A stretch of 64,000 bases of DNA, from NCBI GenBank assembly GCA_018340805.1, contig JACMZG010001908.1:36710800-36774799 (forward strand). Reading direction: 5' to 3'. Positions 1 through 12,559 of the stretch are shown here, piece by piece (position 1 is the first letter of the stretch; each line of letters opens with the position of its first letter). Made by a program: the position numbers and the translations under genes. Below the pieces are notes generated by a model, which was given only the letters and a program-made list of their open reading frames with translations, ran no database searches and had not been told where the DNA came from. The stretch comes from Microvelia longipes (Eukaryota > Arthropoda > Insecta > Hemiptera > Veliidae).

Positions 1-130
1 TTAATTGTGTGCACAGCTCCGCAGACCTTCGGCCAGCTATGCGCCGATTGGCTGCTTTAAGGTTACCCTGGTGCCCCGTGTGTCGGTCGTATCGCTTATG
101 GCGTCTATTTTGTTTAGTTTAACACACTAA
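1..130. other. GC-richer segment at window edge
   Basis: The first 120 or so bases are clearly richer in GC than the AT-rich DNA that follows. Two plus-strand frames stay open for about 40 codons from the edge (to a TAA near 119-125 and one near 131). It could be the end of an exon, a UTR or a transposon fragment cut by the window boundary. No protein family was recognised. Confidence 0.3.
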
Positions 131-1411
131 CAAACACAAAATACGGCACTCATGTTCTCATTAAGAAAAGTTTATGAATGTATTTTTCCCTGTTGTTTTT
201 GGCTTTTCAGCTAAACGGTTGGTCCGATCGAGTTCAAACTGGTCCTGACAGATGTAGGAACCCAATTTCGACACTATATCATTTTTCTTCACTCCACAGA
301 TTTGTAAACAGCTTTTATGACGTTATAAAATAGGTTAATGACGTTTTATGAAAAATGCTGAATTTAGAAAATCGATACCCTCACTCCTACTATGCGGCCT
401 TCCTCATAAGCACATGTTTAGTTAAAATCGGCTAACTTTTGTAGTATCATTTTCTTTACATTTTTTTAACTTGAATTATCTTGTTATTATGATTTGTCGA
501 AACTTTTTTTTCTAAAGCTTACCTTTGACATTGGTCAGCTTCCATTATGTTAAACATCTTGTATGGAATGTTCTTGCATTATTTTGGCAGTGACATTTTG
601 CAGTAATATTTATTGCTAGAATATAGTCTGAAGAACCAGTTCTATTTCTTAAAGAAATAAATTAAAAATATTTTCTCTGGGTATAAAAATTGAAATTTAA
701 CATCTGATTTAAATTATAAGATTGTGTATTGGGTCATTGTTGTTTTTATTTTCTTTGATGAAATGAATAATGAGATTTTTGAAATTTCCAATATGACGTC
801 CAAAATGTTTTTCTTGTTTCTAAAAATATTAGGTGATGTTAATGTTTACCATATGGTTGAAATTTATTAAATGTTTCTCATGGTGTTGTGTTGTTTGCTA
901 TTTTAAAAATTAGTTACATTAAATTTTAATTTTTGTCAGTTAAATTTTAAAATATTTTTTAAAATGACTGGGATTGGACTTTGTATTAGTAAATTGTTTA
1001 ATTTATAAGGTTGTTCAAATGAGATAGGATTATTTCACTCGCATCTGACTAGCTTTGGATTCCTGTGGAGGAATGAAATGTAACTTGTCATATTGTGCCC
1101 TTGATCGGAAAACTATATTAAAAAAAATGCCTCTTTGAAGTCTGAATTACAAACTGACTTTATTTTACAGGTACTTCTTTTGAGTAGATGCCCCCAAGAT
1201 GTTAGAAATTTATTTAAGTGAACACTAAGTGTTCATCCGTACCGATTTTTTTGTTAAATTTCGCTGATTCAGCTAATCGGGTTAATAACGTCTCTTTATT
1301 TTCTTCAATTATAGGTGATTTTCATATTCTTTATTGAGGTATCCCGTACCCTATTGTTTTGACCTATCTTTGATTTGATAAGTTTTAATTACCATTTTGA
1401 TGATGTTTAAG
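131..1411. other. AT-rich stretch, nothing recognised
   Basis: Low-GC DNA with short A and T runs. No open frame of interest, no terminal repeats and no RNA-like motif seen. Confidence 0.5.
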
Positions 1412-1612
1412 TTAGGTTCCTTCTATTTTATCATTAAATAAAATTAGAAGACGAGTGCTCTTTTCAACAAGCTCCTCTTTCATCTTGTAGAGTTTAATTG
1501 AAATTAAATCTTCGGCATTTTCTAACCAACCTTGCTCTTTGAGGTTTTCCACATTGTCTACTCCAGATTTTCTCAAAAGTTTATAAACCCGTCCAAATCT
1601 CTTCTCCTTGTT
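1412..1612 (-). pseudogene. Repeated coding-like fragment, unknown protein
   Basis: On the minus strand 66 codons are open between a TAA at 1613-1615 and a TAA at 1412-1414. The translation is protein-like: charged and amphipathic, with segments such as RVYKLLRKSGVDNVENL and IKLYKMKEELVEKSTRLL. The same frame recurs at 6430-6535, where RVYKLLKKSGVDN is kept although the DNA differs, including silent changes. There is no ATG at the start, so this is probably an exon or an internal piece of a repeated (transposon?) gene. I do not recognise the family. Confidence 0.35.
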
Positions 1613-1645
1613 TTATCATCTTTTAACTGAAGAACATTGACAGAT

Positions 1646-2370
1646 GTCGAAGGATGTTTTCGAACAAGGTTTCAATCTCTTGAAGTATTTTGTCTATTTA
1701 TAGATCCTCTTCAAATAACCTTACTCCGTCTTAACTATACCGACAAAATATTTTTAGACTTTATTGGGAAATTGGAACATAGTATTTTAACGCTATTTAG
1801 TTATTTTGTTGGAAGCTTTTAAGTTGGTTTCTTTCTCTTTTATGACATCATTATGAAACTGTTAAATTTCCCTATGTTACTTGTTTATTACTCAGTACTT
1901 TGATTCTTCTCTGTACCTTTAAAAAGGAGGGGTTTTTTGAAATCAGGAAAAACTCCTAGCAACCAAAGTTAGTGAATTTTTCTTTTAAAATAAGTTGGTA
2001 ATAAAGTGGATCGTATAGCGGGCCGGAAAGGACACATTATTTCGTTCTAAAGACATTGCGTTTAAAAGAATTCTATACAGAAATACTTGTACACATACAT
2101 ACATATGTACCAGCCTATAGATATAGTATTGAGTATTGTATAGGTTGAATGTGGTCGTGGTGGGTTCAAAGTAATCACTAGTGACCAATACTAACCATCT
2201 GCTTTTGTCGTGGACTATTACTACTTAATAATGAACCCAACATTTAAACATTTTATTATTATTTTAATAAATAATAATAATATATAATATAATAACGTTT
2301 TCAGTTGTACGTCTGAAAACGACTAAAAGACGATAAAAATAAAAAATGGGTGCCACTTTAGTCGAAATAA
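1646..2370. other. AT-rich stretch, nothing recognised
   Basis: A (TAA/ATA)-rich patch lies near 2255-2295. Nothing else can be supported. Confidence 0.45.
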
Positions 2371-2664
2371 ATGGCCCGCTGTCACCCTTATACACCACCG
2401 AGAGGTGAGAATACCGAGATAATAATACAAATCCATCACAATATTAAATATGGCGACAACTACCATTATTTACCACCACAACGTGCATACATAGAGCTAA
2501 ATTTCCTTAGTCTTAGTAATATTTTTGTTTTACTCTATATTTTTGGGTTATTATTTGTTATTGATGGTTCTATTTGGTCGGAGGTCGTTAGTTTTACAAA
2601 TGATTTGCATGAATTATTTAAACCGAAAAATGTGTGTGAAAATGTCATAGAAAAATTGAAGTAG
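2371..2664 (+). CDS. Hypothetical 97-aa ORF
   Basis: An ATG-initiated frame of 97 codons. The N-terminal half is hydrophilic. A hydrophobic run at about residues 48-70 (LSLSNIFVLLYIFGLLFVI) could be one membrane segment, and the C terminus is charged. No family is recognised and no neighbouring exon is evident. A frame of this length can occur by chance in 64 kb of AT-rich DNA, so this may not be a gene. Confidence 0.15.
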   Translation: MARCHPYTPPRGENTEIIIQIHHNIKYGDNYHYLPPQRAYIELNFLSLSNIFVLLYIFGLLFVIDGSIWSEVVSFTNDLHELFKPKNVCENVIEKLK

Positions 2665-2823
2665 CAGAGACCAGAAGAGACCCCCTGTATTTATTACTTT
2701 ACATTATCTACTACCGGGGAGGATTTAGATTGTGACGTGTGTTGGCACTATAACCACAAACCATGATGAATTTAAATGATCCTTTTTGTATAAAATCATT
2801 ATTCTTCTTCCTTGAAACAAAGC

Positions 2824-3870
2824 CTAACTGCAAGATGTTAGAAATTTATAAGATGATTCAATTCGATGTAAACAAACCAAACGCATTCGGAGGTTATAAC
2901 CAGGGGGGGTTAACTTAAATGAGGAAAAGTTTGGATTCGATTTTCGTAAGCTACTAAAAATAGCGCTGCGGCGGACCGGTGCGGACAACTCATAAAGTAA
3001 CCCCAATAGCTTTCCAAAAATGACTGATTATATTTTTATATTTAAATTTATGAATACCATGACAATTCTTGGTTATGACAGCTAAATTTATTATTATTAT
3101 AAAATTATTGTTTTCTCCATGTATTTTTCACAAAAACGGTTCGCCGTTGCATGTTCTGTTTTTCAAAAATTCAGAAACTAAAAGTAAATAGAAACATTTT
3201 TAAAACTTCCAGAGAACGCTACTGATGGCAGATAAGTGTAAATTTCATTTAATTAATTTATTGATTTAGTCGATTTTATCAGGTAGTCCCATTAAATCAC
3301 ATGTGCGCATCTTACCGATGCAATTAAAACACAGGCTGTATTAAATGCCAAAATCTATCTTCTACCACGTGTAAACTTTAGCCAATATTTCATAATTACC
3401 TGATTGAATCAATTAAATTAATAAATTACTTGAATGAAAAACTTAAAAATAATCAGAGGCGTTTTGGGTAAGATTAAAGTGGTAGGGTTACAAGTATAAC
3501 TATACAAAGTATAAAAATTAAACTTCAAATTGACTGGGCAAAAAGCGGGAAATCAAGACACGCCCACTCAATTGGAAGGTAGGTCCCCCGCCGCGCTAGT
3601 GCCGACCGGAATCCAAATTTTCCCACCATTGAGTCAACAGTCTTACTATTTAAGTATCTATAGTCTCTGGTTATAACCTCACTGTTTAATGAATGACGTG
3701 TGACGTCATTGCAGGAATCGTTATCGGCGGTCAGCATTGAAAATTTTGCTATTACTCCTGCAATGACGTCAATTCTGAACTATAACCTAACGTGTCAAAA
3801 AAAATTTTGATTTCATTCATAAAAACCCTCCAATTGAATCACCTTATAAATTCTATCAGCTTGGCCTAAA
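2824..3870. repeat. Non-autonomous element, family A (about 1 kb)
   Basis: The left end (near 2835) reads GTTAGAAATTTATAAGATGA. The right end (near 3840-3860), read as reverse complement, gives GATAGAATTTATAAGGTGA, so the two ends form a short terminal inverted repeat. Two internal blocks recur elsewhere in the same order: one with 'ggggaaaagttt..aattcgatt..gaaagctac' and one with 'ccgcgctag.g.cgg.c.gaat'. They reappear at 26143-26570, and the end regions reappear at 12560-12760. No transposase is inside. It is likely a MITE-like DNA element; the superfamily is unknown. Confidence 0.5.
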
Positions 3871-4109
3871 TGTTCTTGCTTGCTCGCCTTTTGTGTTTTA
3901 AGATCTCTTTAGTGTTATTTAGTAACTTGTGTGCATGTATATGTGTGTATATTTCTGTAATCTACAATGATCCCAGTGTTCTTTAAAATAAATTTATCAC
4001 ATACAAAATTCAACCTTGAGCTATTAATAAAAAATTTTTACGTCATCAACGATCAATAATGACACAGCTAAAATGTTATGCGGCATATAATTTGTTTACT
4101 TTTTCTATT

Positions 4110-4232
4110 TTCTTTATCTGTCTCAGGACGAGCAAAACGAGTTTGAAGTGAGCGTAGCGAATACGATGTGTAAAGCGAATACAATGTGTGTACGATGGAA
4201 AAGTTCGAGGTACCCTGTACTCCATGTTTTAT
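4110..4232 (+). repeat. 3' tail of 5S-like SINE family (plus)
   Basis: Contains the family's tail signature in sense order: 'caggacgagcaaaacgag', 'gagcgtagcgaat', then 'ttcgaggtaccctgtac'. It lies head-to-head with the minus-strand copy that starts at 4246, giving an inverted pair of tails around 4235. Confidence 0.55.
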
Positions 4233-4245
4233 ACACATATGCATA

Positions 4246-4915
4246 AAAAATCGGGTACGAGGTACCTCGAAACATTTCCTCATTACATCGGATTCGCTAC
4301 GCTCATCCTCCCTGATTCGGACTCGCTTCGCACGTCTTCAGATAGTAAATGCATCCGTATCATTCTCACCGGTCACCCATACAGCACTGACCACGCTCAA
4401 TGCTCCTTAATTTTTATGATCCGACAAAAATCATGGATATACCTGTCGTATTGAAACAAACTTAGTGTAATTTTTTACTAGGTAATAATATACACTTGTA
4501 CCGAATTTCAACTGAATTGGACCATTTCCTGATTTTGTACTTTTTTTTAAAAAAGTGTACACAAGTCATTAATTAAAAATTTAAGTAATGCTGATAATGA
4601 GATGAAACTTGGCACATATGATAGTCTTATACATAGTCACATGCGTGCTAAATCTCAATCCGATCGCATCATTTTTCCGCGTTTTATGATATTTCAAAAT
4701 TTTTGCGGAGTCATTATTACGGGTCAGTGACGTCATCAAAAATATTTTCCGAATAGCGCCACTACAGCGATAGGCTAATTTTAACTCTCTAGCAGAAATG
4801 CACTGGGCGCTACGATGATAATAGACACACACATACAGACAGAAAAGTTTGCGAAAACCACTCAGGATCATTCCGGTTTTATCCCGGTTTCGGATTTTTT
4901 TGCAAACGCAATACA
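4246..4915 (-). repeat. 5S-rRNA-containing composite SINE-like repeat
   Basis: One of the longest copies of the family. In plus orientation it begins with the reversed tail (aaaaaatcgggtacgaggtac), followed by two related blocks (cgctacgctcatcctc and ctcgcttcgcacgtcttc). Next comes a segment resembling the reverse complement of 5S rRNA (ggtcacccatac..gcttaac analogue, 4368-4412). A longer body follows with tgacgtcat at 4729 and ends at 'ggtttcggatttttttgc'. The same order recurs at 41117-42840, 35545-36135 and in shorter copies. The 5S-like match suggests an internal pol III promoter origin. Confidence 0.6.
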
Positions 4916-4929
4916 AGTCTCTCTACTAA

Positions 4930-5060
4930 TGTTATAGTTTAATGACAGAGCCAGCTTTCAGACTCAATATTCCATCATCAGGGCCTAGGCTACAAAGTAT
5001 AAAATACAATCTTACAAAAACTATACAAGGTACTTAAAACTTTAAAAAGAAATGACTAAT
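4930..5060 (-). mobile_element. Penelope-like element terminus fragment
   Basis: Matches by eye the 45040-45110 region, the 3' end of a Penelope-like element: 'cagagccagctttcag' followed by 'ccatcatcagggcct'. It contains a hammerhead-like core. No coding part remains. Confidence 0.35.
4941..4986 (-). ncRNA. Hammerhead-ribozyme-like motif
   Basis: On the minus strand CTGATGA (4981-4975) is followed by a weak 3-bp helix II and then GAAA (4959-4956). AGC and GCT next pair around a 2-nt loop and leave UC as a possible cleavage site. This is the minimal type I layout known from Penelope-like retroelements. Helix I is poor, with a mismatch at the first pair, so activity is doubtful. Confidence 0.3.
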
Positions 5061-5179
5061 TACTAGTTTTTACAAACAATAGTATTGCAGACACTTGTTT
5101 CTTATTTTTTTTATCCATTCATAGAAGTACGTGGGTAAAATTTCAGCTCGATCTAAACATTTTTAAAAGATTTGTGATT

Positions 5180-6069
<890 letters not shown>

Positions 6070-6071
6070 CG

Positions 6072-6160
6072 TAGTACAGGGTTACGCAAAGTGTGGATTC
6101 CACGGACCCTGGGGGTACTTGGAAAGATTTTAGGGAGTCCGTGAGGTAATGGACAAAATA
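6072..6160 (+). repeat. hAT-like terminal fragment
   Basis: Sequence of the form 'cagggttacgcaaagtgtgg..ccacggaccctgggggtac..gggagtccgtgagg' resembles the ends of widespread non-autonomous hAT elements. No matching right end or 8-bp duplication was found. Confidence 0.3.
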
Positions 6161-6429
6161 TTATTACAAATATGTAAAAATAATTATAATAAATTAATAA
6201 TAATAATTAATTAACTTTAATGCTGTTATTATGATAATAGTTATCAGCACTAACATCCTTTTATCGAACCCCAAAAGGAAAATGCTTATGATTGTTTTTA
6301 ATACGTAAATGTTCTAGAAAAGTTTATGAATCAAGAAATTATCGACCTAGTTTTTATTGGTAAACATAAACATCTTTTTCTTGTTGTTAGTAAGATGGTT
6401 TAAAAATGGGCTTTTCCAAGTATAAAATT

Positions 6430-6535
6430 ACTGAAATTGTCTACTCCAGATTTTTTTAAAAGTTTATAAACTCGTTCAAATCTCTACTCCTTTTTTATCA
6501 TTTTTTAACTGAAGAACGTTGACAAATGAAAAATA
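6430..6535 (-). pseudogene. Second copy of the 1412-1612 fragment
   Basis: About 95 bases are alignable by eye to 1553-1645. In the corresponding minus frame RF.RVYKLL.KSGVDN is retained, but a TAG sits just upstream. Several differences are silent or conservative (R/K), which suggests common descent from a protein-coding sequence. Confidence 0.35.
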
Positions 6536-6539
6536 AGAT

Positions 6540-8684
6540 TTTGAAATAGTTTGTAAATAAGAGAATGTTTTATAAAAAGTCTATGAAAGAGATTCTATTT
6601 GTTGGAAGTATGATTAAGACGTTTTACCTACATATTTTATGGAATCAAACAAAATGAAGGTTATAAAGAAATTGGCTTTTGTTCAAGTAATCGTGATTAA
6701 TTAGGGTGCTGAAAAATGTATAAATATTAATCGCTTATTATTCTGGTTTATGAAATCGATTTAATTAATAACTGTTGAATGCGATTATGGTGGATGAAAT
6801 CGAACTAATAAAAGAATACAATAATTTTCAAGCTCTTTCGTGTTGCAAATTGTATAGGAGCTTTGCGAGCCTACATTTATTTGTTGGAAAACAAACTAAA
6901 ACAGAAAATATAGTGATGAGTACAATGTATTGAATTTATTAGTTGGGGGGGGGGAGGTGTGCGCCAAGTACTATTAATCCAAATTGGGGGCCCGCGGGGC
7001 TTTAAAGTTTGTATATATATATCCCTGCATAGCATATGCCTTGTAATGAAACGTAGGTCTCATTCGCCTATCCTGATGCTGTAAACTAAAATGTCCTATT
7101 AAAAACTCTCTTAAGTTATATTGAGCTTAAGCTCAATGTTGTTTTCAGAAAATACCCTACAAAATTGTACAGGGTATTAAAGGCTATTAAGTTTTGTTTT
7201 ATTCTCTGTTACAGGTATGCTTATACTCCTCACGTCTATTTAGTTGTAAGTTTAATTCCATTTTTATATTATCCCGAAATCTATTACATACTGAGTTCTC
7301 TTTTTTAGCGAATTAAAAAAAAATATTATTATAAAATATGAGTGATAACTTCTTAGTAGAGAAGAAGATAGAATGAAAACCTAAAAAACTCCTTTCAATC
7401 TTTTACTGACATGGTTTTTTATTTCATCTCTCTTACCATCTTCCGTTTATGTATAGGAAAATAGTGTTTGTACGAATAATTCGAAATTTCTCTTGAACTA
7501 TTAATTTCAGGCGTTTTTAAGACCTCTTAAAACCGTTTTATATTTTTCTTCAATTGCCCTAATCGGAATATGTAAGAACTAGTTTACGTAAAGCTTTTTG
7601 TTTTTTGTCATTTTCGGAAAATCGCATTTAGATAAGAGATAATCGAGAGAATCCCACTTCAATCTGACCTTTGAAGGAAAATGTATTCGTGTGATATTCA
7701 CTTCATTATTTCATGTTTTAAATGTCAGTTTAAACATGAACCATTTAAATGTTTATGTCATAGTTGTTTTTTATAATATTTTTTACTTTTCCTCGTGTAT
7801 ACCGTAGGTATTCGCGATCAAAGAGATAGTTGTAAGGTTGGCAATACCAATGGCGGGAAAACGATAAGGTGATCAAAAAATGTTTTATAGGATTATTTCT
7901 TTATTAATACATTTATGATAAATGAGTTAAAATTAATAGAATGACCATCGGTGCCATAAAAATTGTAAATATTTCATAGATAAATATTTCGATTATTCCA
8001 GAATTTTATATATAGAATTAGGCTCTTATCAGTATAGACTTTGATTTGTTCGTTTTTAAGCTGGTATTTACCGATAATCTGGTTATATTTTATGAAAAAT
8101 ATAAAACAGGGGTTTATAATTAAACTGTTACTAAAATATCTGTTTAATATCAAACAAAATGTAACACTTCATAACATTAATGAAATTAAACACAAAGGTT
8201 AGACATTATCATATTAGTAGTATATTATCAATATATATTAGTTAATTTTTAAATACTTTTTACAACTAATTTATTGCAATAAAATAGTAATTTTGTAAGT
8301 TTGAACTAAAATTATTCTAAAGTAAAATTAATTATCAATTAATAATAATAATCAATCAATAAAATAATGCTTTTAACACCTTCTTATCAGTTTATTTAAT
8401 AACTCATGACAACCAATTTAAAAAGGGTTTTCCACTAAAAGAGTGACTCCAGTGAGTTTAAACACTCTAAAATTATTTAAAATAAATCACTCCAAAGAAA
8501 GTTAAAGGTAAATCATCAAAAATAAGACAAAATTTAAAAAATCTACGGTCTTTGAATCGCGAATTTAAAAAAGGTATTGTTTTTTTAAAAAAATCCGAAT
8601 ACTACATTATTTATACAAAAATTAATACTAAGTATGTTTAACAAAGCATTTATACAAAGTTTCATTTTAATAGGGCTAGTATAT
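6540..8684. other. AT-rich stretch, little recognised
   Basis: Contains a G10 run with a GC-rich patch (6940-7000), a 16-bp palindrome TTGAGCTTAAGCTCAA (7123-7138) and a small ACCCT/AGGGT stem (7150-7180). No coding or transposon signal was seen. Confidence 0.4.
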
Positions 8685-8689
8685 CTAGG

Positions 8690-8882
8690 TTCTTTGTTCG
8701 ATCAATAATGTTAAGAAGAATTGAGCGAGGTCGGTACCTGGATGGTTTACCGAAGAAAAGAAAACAGATGTTTTTACTGTCTGAGGACTAGTGAAGCAAG
8801 TCCGAAGTACTAAGGATCGGAGCGCAGCGAATCCGACGTGATATGAAAAAGTTGCGAAGTACTCCATACCCGATTTATTATG
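8690..8882 (+). repeat. 5S-like SINE family, 3' part (plus)
   Basis: Holds the end of the 5S-like segment (gaggtcggtacctggatgg), then 'actgtctgaggactagtgaagc', 'cggagcgcagcgaatccgac' and the tail 'gcgaagtactccatacccga'. The tail is diverged; GGTACC has become AGTACT. Confidence 0.5.
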
Positions 8883-8889
8883 ACTGTAA

Positions 8890-10200
8890 TTATTTATTTA
8901 GTGCTTGATTCTATCTGTAATATTTGTGTTTGTCGATTTGCCTGTCATCTAATCAGTTAGGTAAATTTTTATTGCATTTAAATGTATAATATTTAAATCT
9001 ATATGACAGCATATTTTGTAATATTATGGTCCTTACAATATCTTGTTAGATCAGGTTCAGTAAAAATGCTGATATATTGCGTATAACTTTTCTCTTAACT
9101 TTGAGAGGTTGGAAAAACGGGTATGAAATGGTTGAACTTGTGCACCCCTTGTAATAGATAAGGAATAAACTGTTAGACTAGCCCGCATATCAAGTTTTCT
9201 AGCCCGCAAACTTTATTCCGTTGCGTAACATTGCACACTTTGTGTGATACTGTAAACTCAAAACTCTATTTAATTTTTAATTAAGTGACTGGTAACTTGC
9301 TGGTTTTAACAAATTTTTAAAAGGGTAGTATGCATATGCCTCATATTTAGACATACTTTTGGAATTTATCCAATTGCGGATTTTTCAAAAAAATCGGCTG
9401 ACAAAGATGTATGCTTTTTAAATAAAATTTAGAGGGGCCTAATGTGGTATCTAAAAGGTTTTTAGCTTCCCTTTAAGGCTGTCTATGGATTTCTCCTCTC
9501 TTTCCCCAGAGAATTGATAAGGTCTTCATTTTCCTACCTAATACGGGGGATTTGACAAAAAAGTTGATTAATTTAAAATTGTTTAATAGTTGGCAGAATT
9601 TTATGCGTTTTAATTAAATTAAATGTTTTAATATGCATGTCTAAATAAATAAATTATTAAATATAATTTTCCATTGATAGTCTGACTTAAAAGGGGTTTT
9701 TTGATATAAACTATTTGAAAATTCTCATTGTAAAGAAATAGGATGTTAAGAAAGTGATTTGTGGCGGGAACTGGAATTTCTCCCCGCGAGTTAGCCTACA
9801 GATTACTGTCCTGCGGTCATTCACGCTTTTATGAGCTGTTGACTTTTTTATTGGTCTGTAAGTTCGTTTGAGTTGCTCTCTGTAGTTTGCTGCATCTATG
9901 AATATACTAGATATTTTGTTTGTTGCTTTCTTTCTCTTACATTTCATTTAATTATTTTTCTTTTGGTTTGTCGGTAAATTAAATAGATTCCACCTATCAG
10001 TTTTTATTATTGTTACATTTTTGTTCAATCAACACTATGTTTCACTTTTTAGATGACACTCATTATCGACAAAGCGATTTTTTTAATTTTGAATAAACAA
10101 CTTAAGTGTACTTCTTTTGACGCACTTAAAAGTTTAATTAACATTGTTTATCTTGTGCTTATGTTTGGAGTAATGTTATATTTTTGGTGTTAGAGGGAGG
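8890..10200. other. AT-rich stretch, one small hypothetical ORF
   Basis: The only frame worth noting is a 78-codon ATG ORF on the minus strand (9711-9947). It is basic (KCKRKKATNK start) with no recognised family and could be chance. The rest is featureless. Confidence 0.3.
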
Positions 10201-10550
10201 AAAATATTGAGGTAGGGAAAAATGGCTTGTGAGAGGGAATTTTATCTGTATGGGGAGGTGTGTTGGGGGCGGTGCCCTCTGGGTCAGTCGGTCCCAGGAC
10301 CCCGGGTGCTTTACTACCCGGGGTTTGTCTTATCAGTGCCCGGGCCCACCCTTACACATCGTGATTAGGGGTGGGTGTTACGTGTTATCAGCTCACATGT
10401 CCACATGGACTACCAATGTATTGTCGTTTATACTATCATCACTATATTGCCACCGAATAGTCAGCCACCGAGGCCTCCTACCACAAGTTCCCCGTCTGGC
10501 TGCCTTCCCAACATCAAACGGTTTTTAAAGAGGTACAAACTTCTCTTTTT
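10200..10550. other. GC-richer anonymous segment
   Basis: The segment is GC-rich relative to its surroundings and open in one plus frame for 99 codons (10229-10528) from a non-ATG start. The end (RLAAFPTSNGF) resembles RAAALTSNGL read on the minus strand at 11190-11250, so this is probably a degraded repeat rather than a gene. Confidence 0.25.
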
Positions 10551-10559
10551 TTCCTGACT

Positions 10560-11130
10560 TCGTAGTAATTATTCTTGCCAAAACAAGAACATATTAGATA
10601 AAAAATGACATGTGTACTGGTAAAATGAATAATATTTCTAAAACATTTAAGTAGCTAAGGTAGGTACTTCAAATTGGGTACTTGAATGGACGGACCTACG
10701 TATTTAAATAAACTAATGCTTGTTGATTAATTATGCGTAGTATTTGTTATTTTTATAGTTTTTGACTATTGATTTTAAATATTTATTTAAAAAAATCAGG
10801 TACCTCGGTAATTTTACGCACAATTTTACTCAACTTGCTTCGATCGTGCTAAAAATGTCACAATTTTCTAAACCTTAAGGAATATTTATTACTTTAGTTT
10901 TCAACGCTCGACCACAGAATAAAGTAGTGATCAAAATTCTAGGGTGGTTATTACCGTCATCATTACCCAAAGCTTAAAGTGATATTACTTCGGTCTCACT
11001 AGGCTCCACCATAAAATAATTAGGTGATCAAACGTCAAGGTTGTTATTGCTTAAGGTTAGCTAAAGCTTTATGATTACAGGAGATAGCCATATATTATAA
11101 CGCTACGTTTCTATGTTGAGTTACAAACTA
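10560..11130. other. AT-rich stretch, nothing recognised
   Basis: No feature was supported here. Confidence 0.4.
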
Positions 11131-11139
11131 AAAGATAGA

Positions 11140-12192
11140 TGACGCAATATAATTGTGCGAGAGATACCTTGGATATGTAACCAGCAAAATGAAATACAAT
11201 CTGGGAACCAGGCCATTGGAGGTGAGGGCGGCAGCCCTCCTTGGGCCCTTCAGCAAAAATAAACTTAAAGAATAAACAATGAGAATTAAAAAAAAATTAA
11301 AAAATATTAACATATTTAATATATCATAACACAAGAGCCCGATATTCTAAGGTAAGGCCTAAATAAAAAGCTTCTACAGACAAATGTCTTAGTACTTAAA
11401 AGTATTCTTAATTTGTTACCTAAATTTAGGTCCTTTAAGGCACGCTCCTATTCTTTATACCTGGGCATTTAAAATTCATAAACGGAAGACTAAGGCCTTA
11501 AGAGGTCATTAACATACTTGATCAGGGCCCTAGAACAGTACAAAAGGACCCTAAAGATTAAAAATAAAATAGTTTAGTTAAAAATTTCATTTAAATGAAT
11601 AAATTTAAGTTTATTTTGTTCTTACTTATTTATTTTATTTACTCAAGTTTATTTTAATTTATTTAAATAAAATAATCTTTATCTTTATTAAATATGAATT
11701 AAAAAAAAAATAAGCTTGCTATAATCATTAATACTACTCTAACTAAAAGTATACCCCTCTGAGAAGCATTATAGGACCCCCCCTCATACATCCTTGAGAA
11801 GTAGATTTGGGCCCAGATTTAGGCCAAACCCTCTTTGGGCCATTTTGGCTCTGCCCGCCAATGCTGGGGACTTCTCCATCATTCGACAATCGTCATCATT
11901 GATGGATCGCATAATAACGAACCATAATGTCGATCGTTATTTTGCTTGCCAAGCATCATGATGGCGGTAGAGAGCACCGGCGCTAATGTAAATATATAGC
12001 TACACATTATAATCTTCGGAATTTTAATTGAAGTTCAGACTGAGTTTTGGCTCTGATAAAGCCCAGATGAGTTATACGTAACAAACAGTGGGACATGACA
12101 TTATGTCGAACCATCAATGATGACGATTGTCCAATGATGAAACAGTTCCCTTACATTTCCTTGTGTCTCTCGCACAATTATATTGTGTCAAC
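11140..12192. mobile_element. Inverted-repeat element, family B, interrupted copy
   Basis: The left end reads TGACGCAATATAATTGTGCG and the right end is its near complement (CGCACAATTATATTGTGTCA). Inner parts (11870-12170) match the compact copy at 40114-40580: 'atcattcgacaatcgtcatc', 'gcatcatgatggcggtagag' and 'tgggacatgacattatgtcg'. About 650 bp of unrelated AT-rich DNA (11220-11865) sits in the left arm, so this copy is interrupted or expanded. No transposase and no clear target duplication. Confidence 0.5.
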
Positions 12193-12199
12193 TATTTAT

Positions 12200-12555
12200 G
12201 TTTTGCAGAACTCGGTAGTATCAAACGATATGAAAGATAATTTGCTTTTTACCTTTAAATAGCTGTAGAGTTTTACTTCTTGTTATTTTAGTTTTTACAT
12301 TATATGACGATGTGTTATGTGTTAGAAAATAGTTGGAAGATAAAGTTTTTGGCCGTTAAAAAATGAAAATCCAAATGTTAATATTTTTTTAATGGTTTCC
12401 AAAATGAAATTTTTAGATACATTTACTACTTATAGATGGACATTTGTGTCAAATTTTAACTCTAATGGTCATATATTCGATTTTTAAAATTGTGTACTCA
12501 GCAAAAGAATTATTGTAGTCTAAAACATATTACACACACACTTCAAAACTATAAC
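12200..12555. other. AT-rich stretch, nothing recognised
   Basis: No feature was supported here. Confidence 0.4.
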
Positions 12556-12559
12556 TATA

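Noticed and set aside
10229..10557. 99-codon plus-strand ORF in a GC-richer patch
   Set aside because: It has a non-ATG start and overlapping frames equally open, and its end resembles a repeat fragment at 11190. Not supported as a gene.
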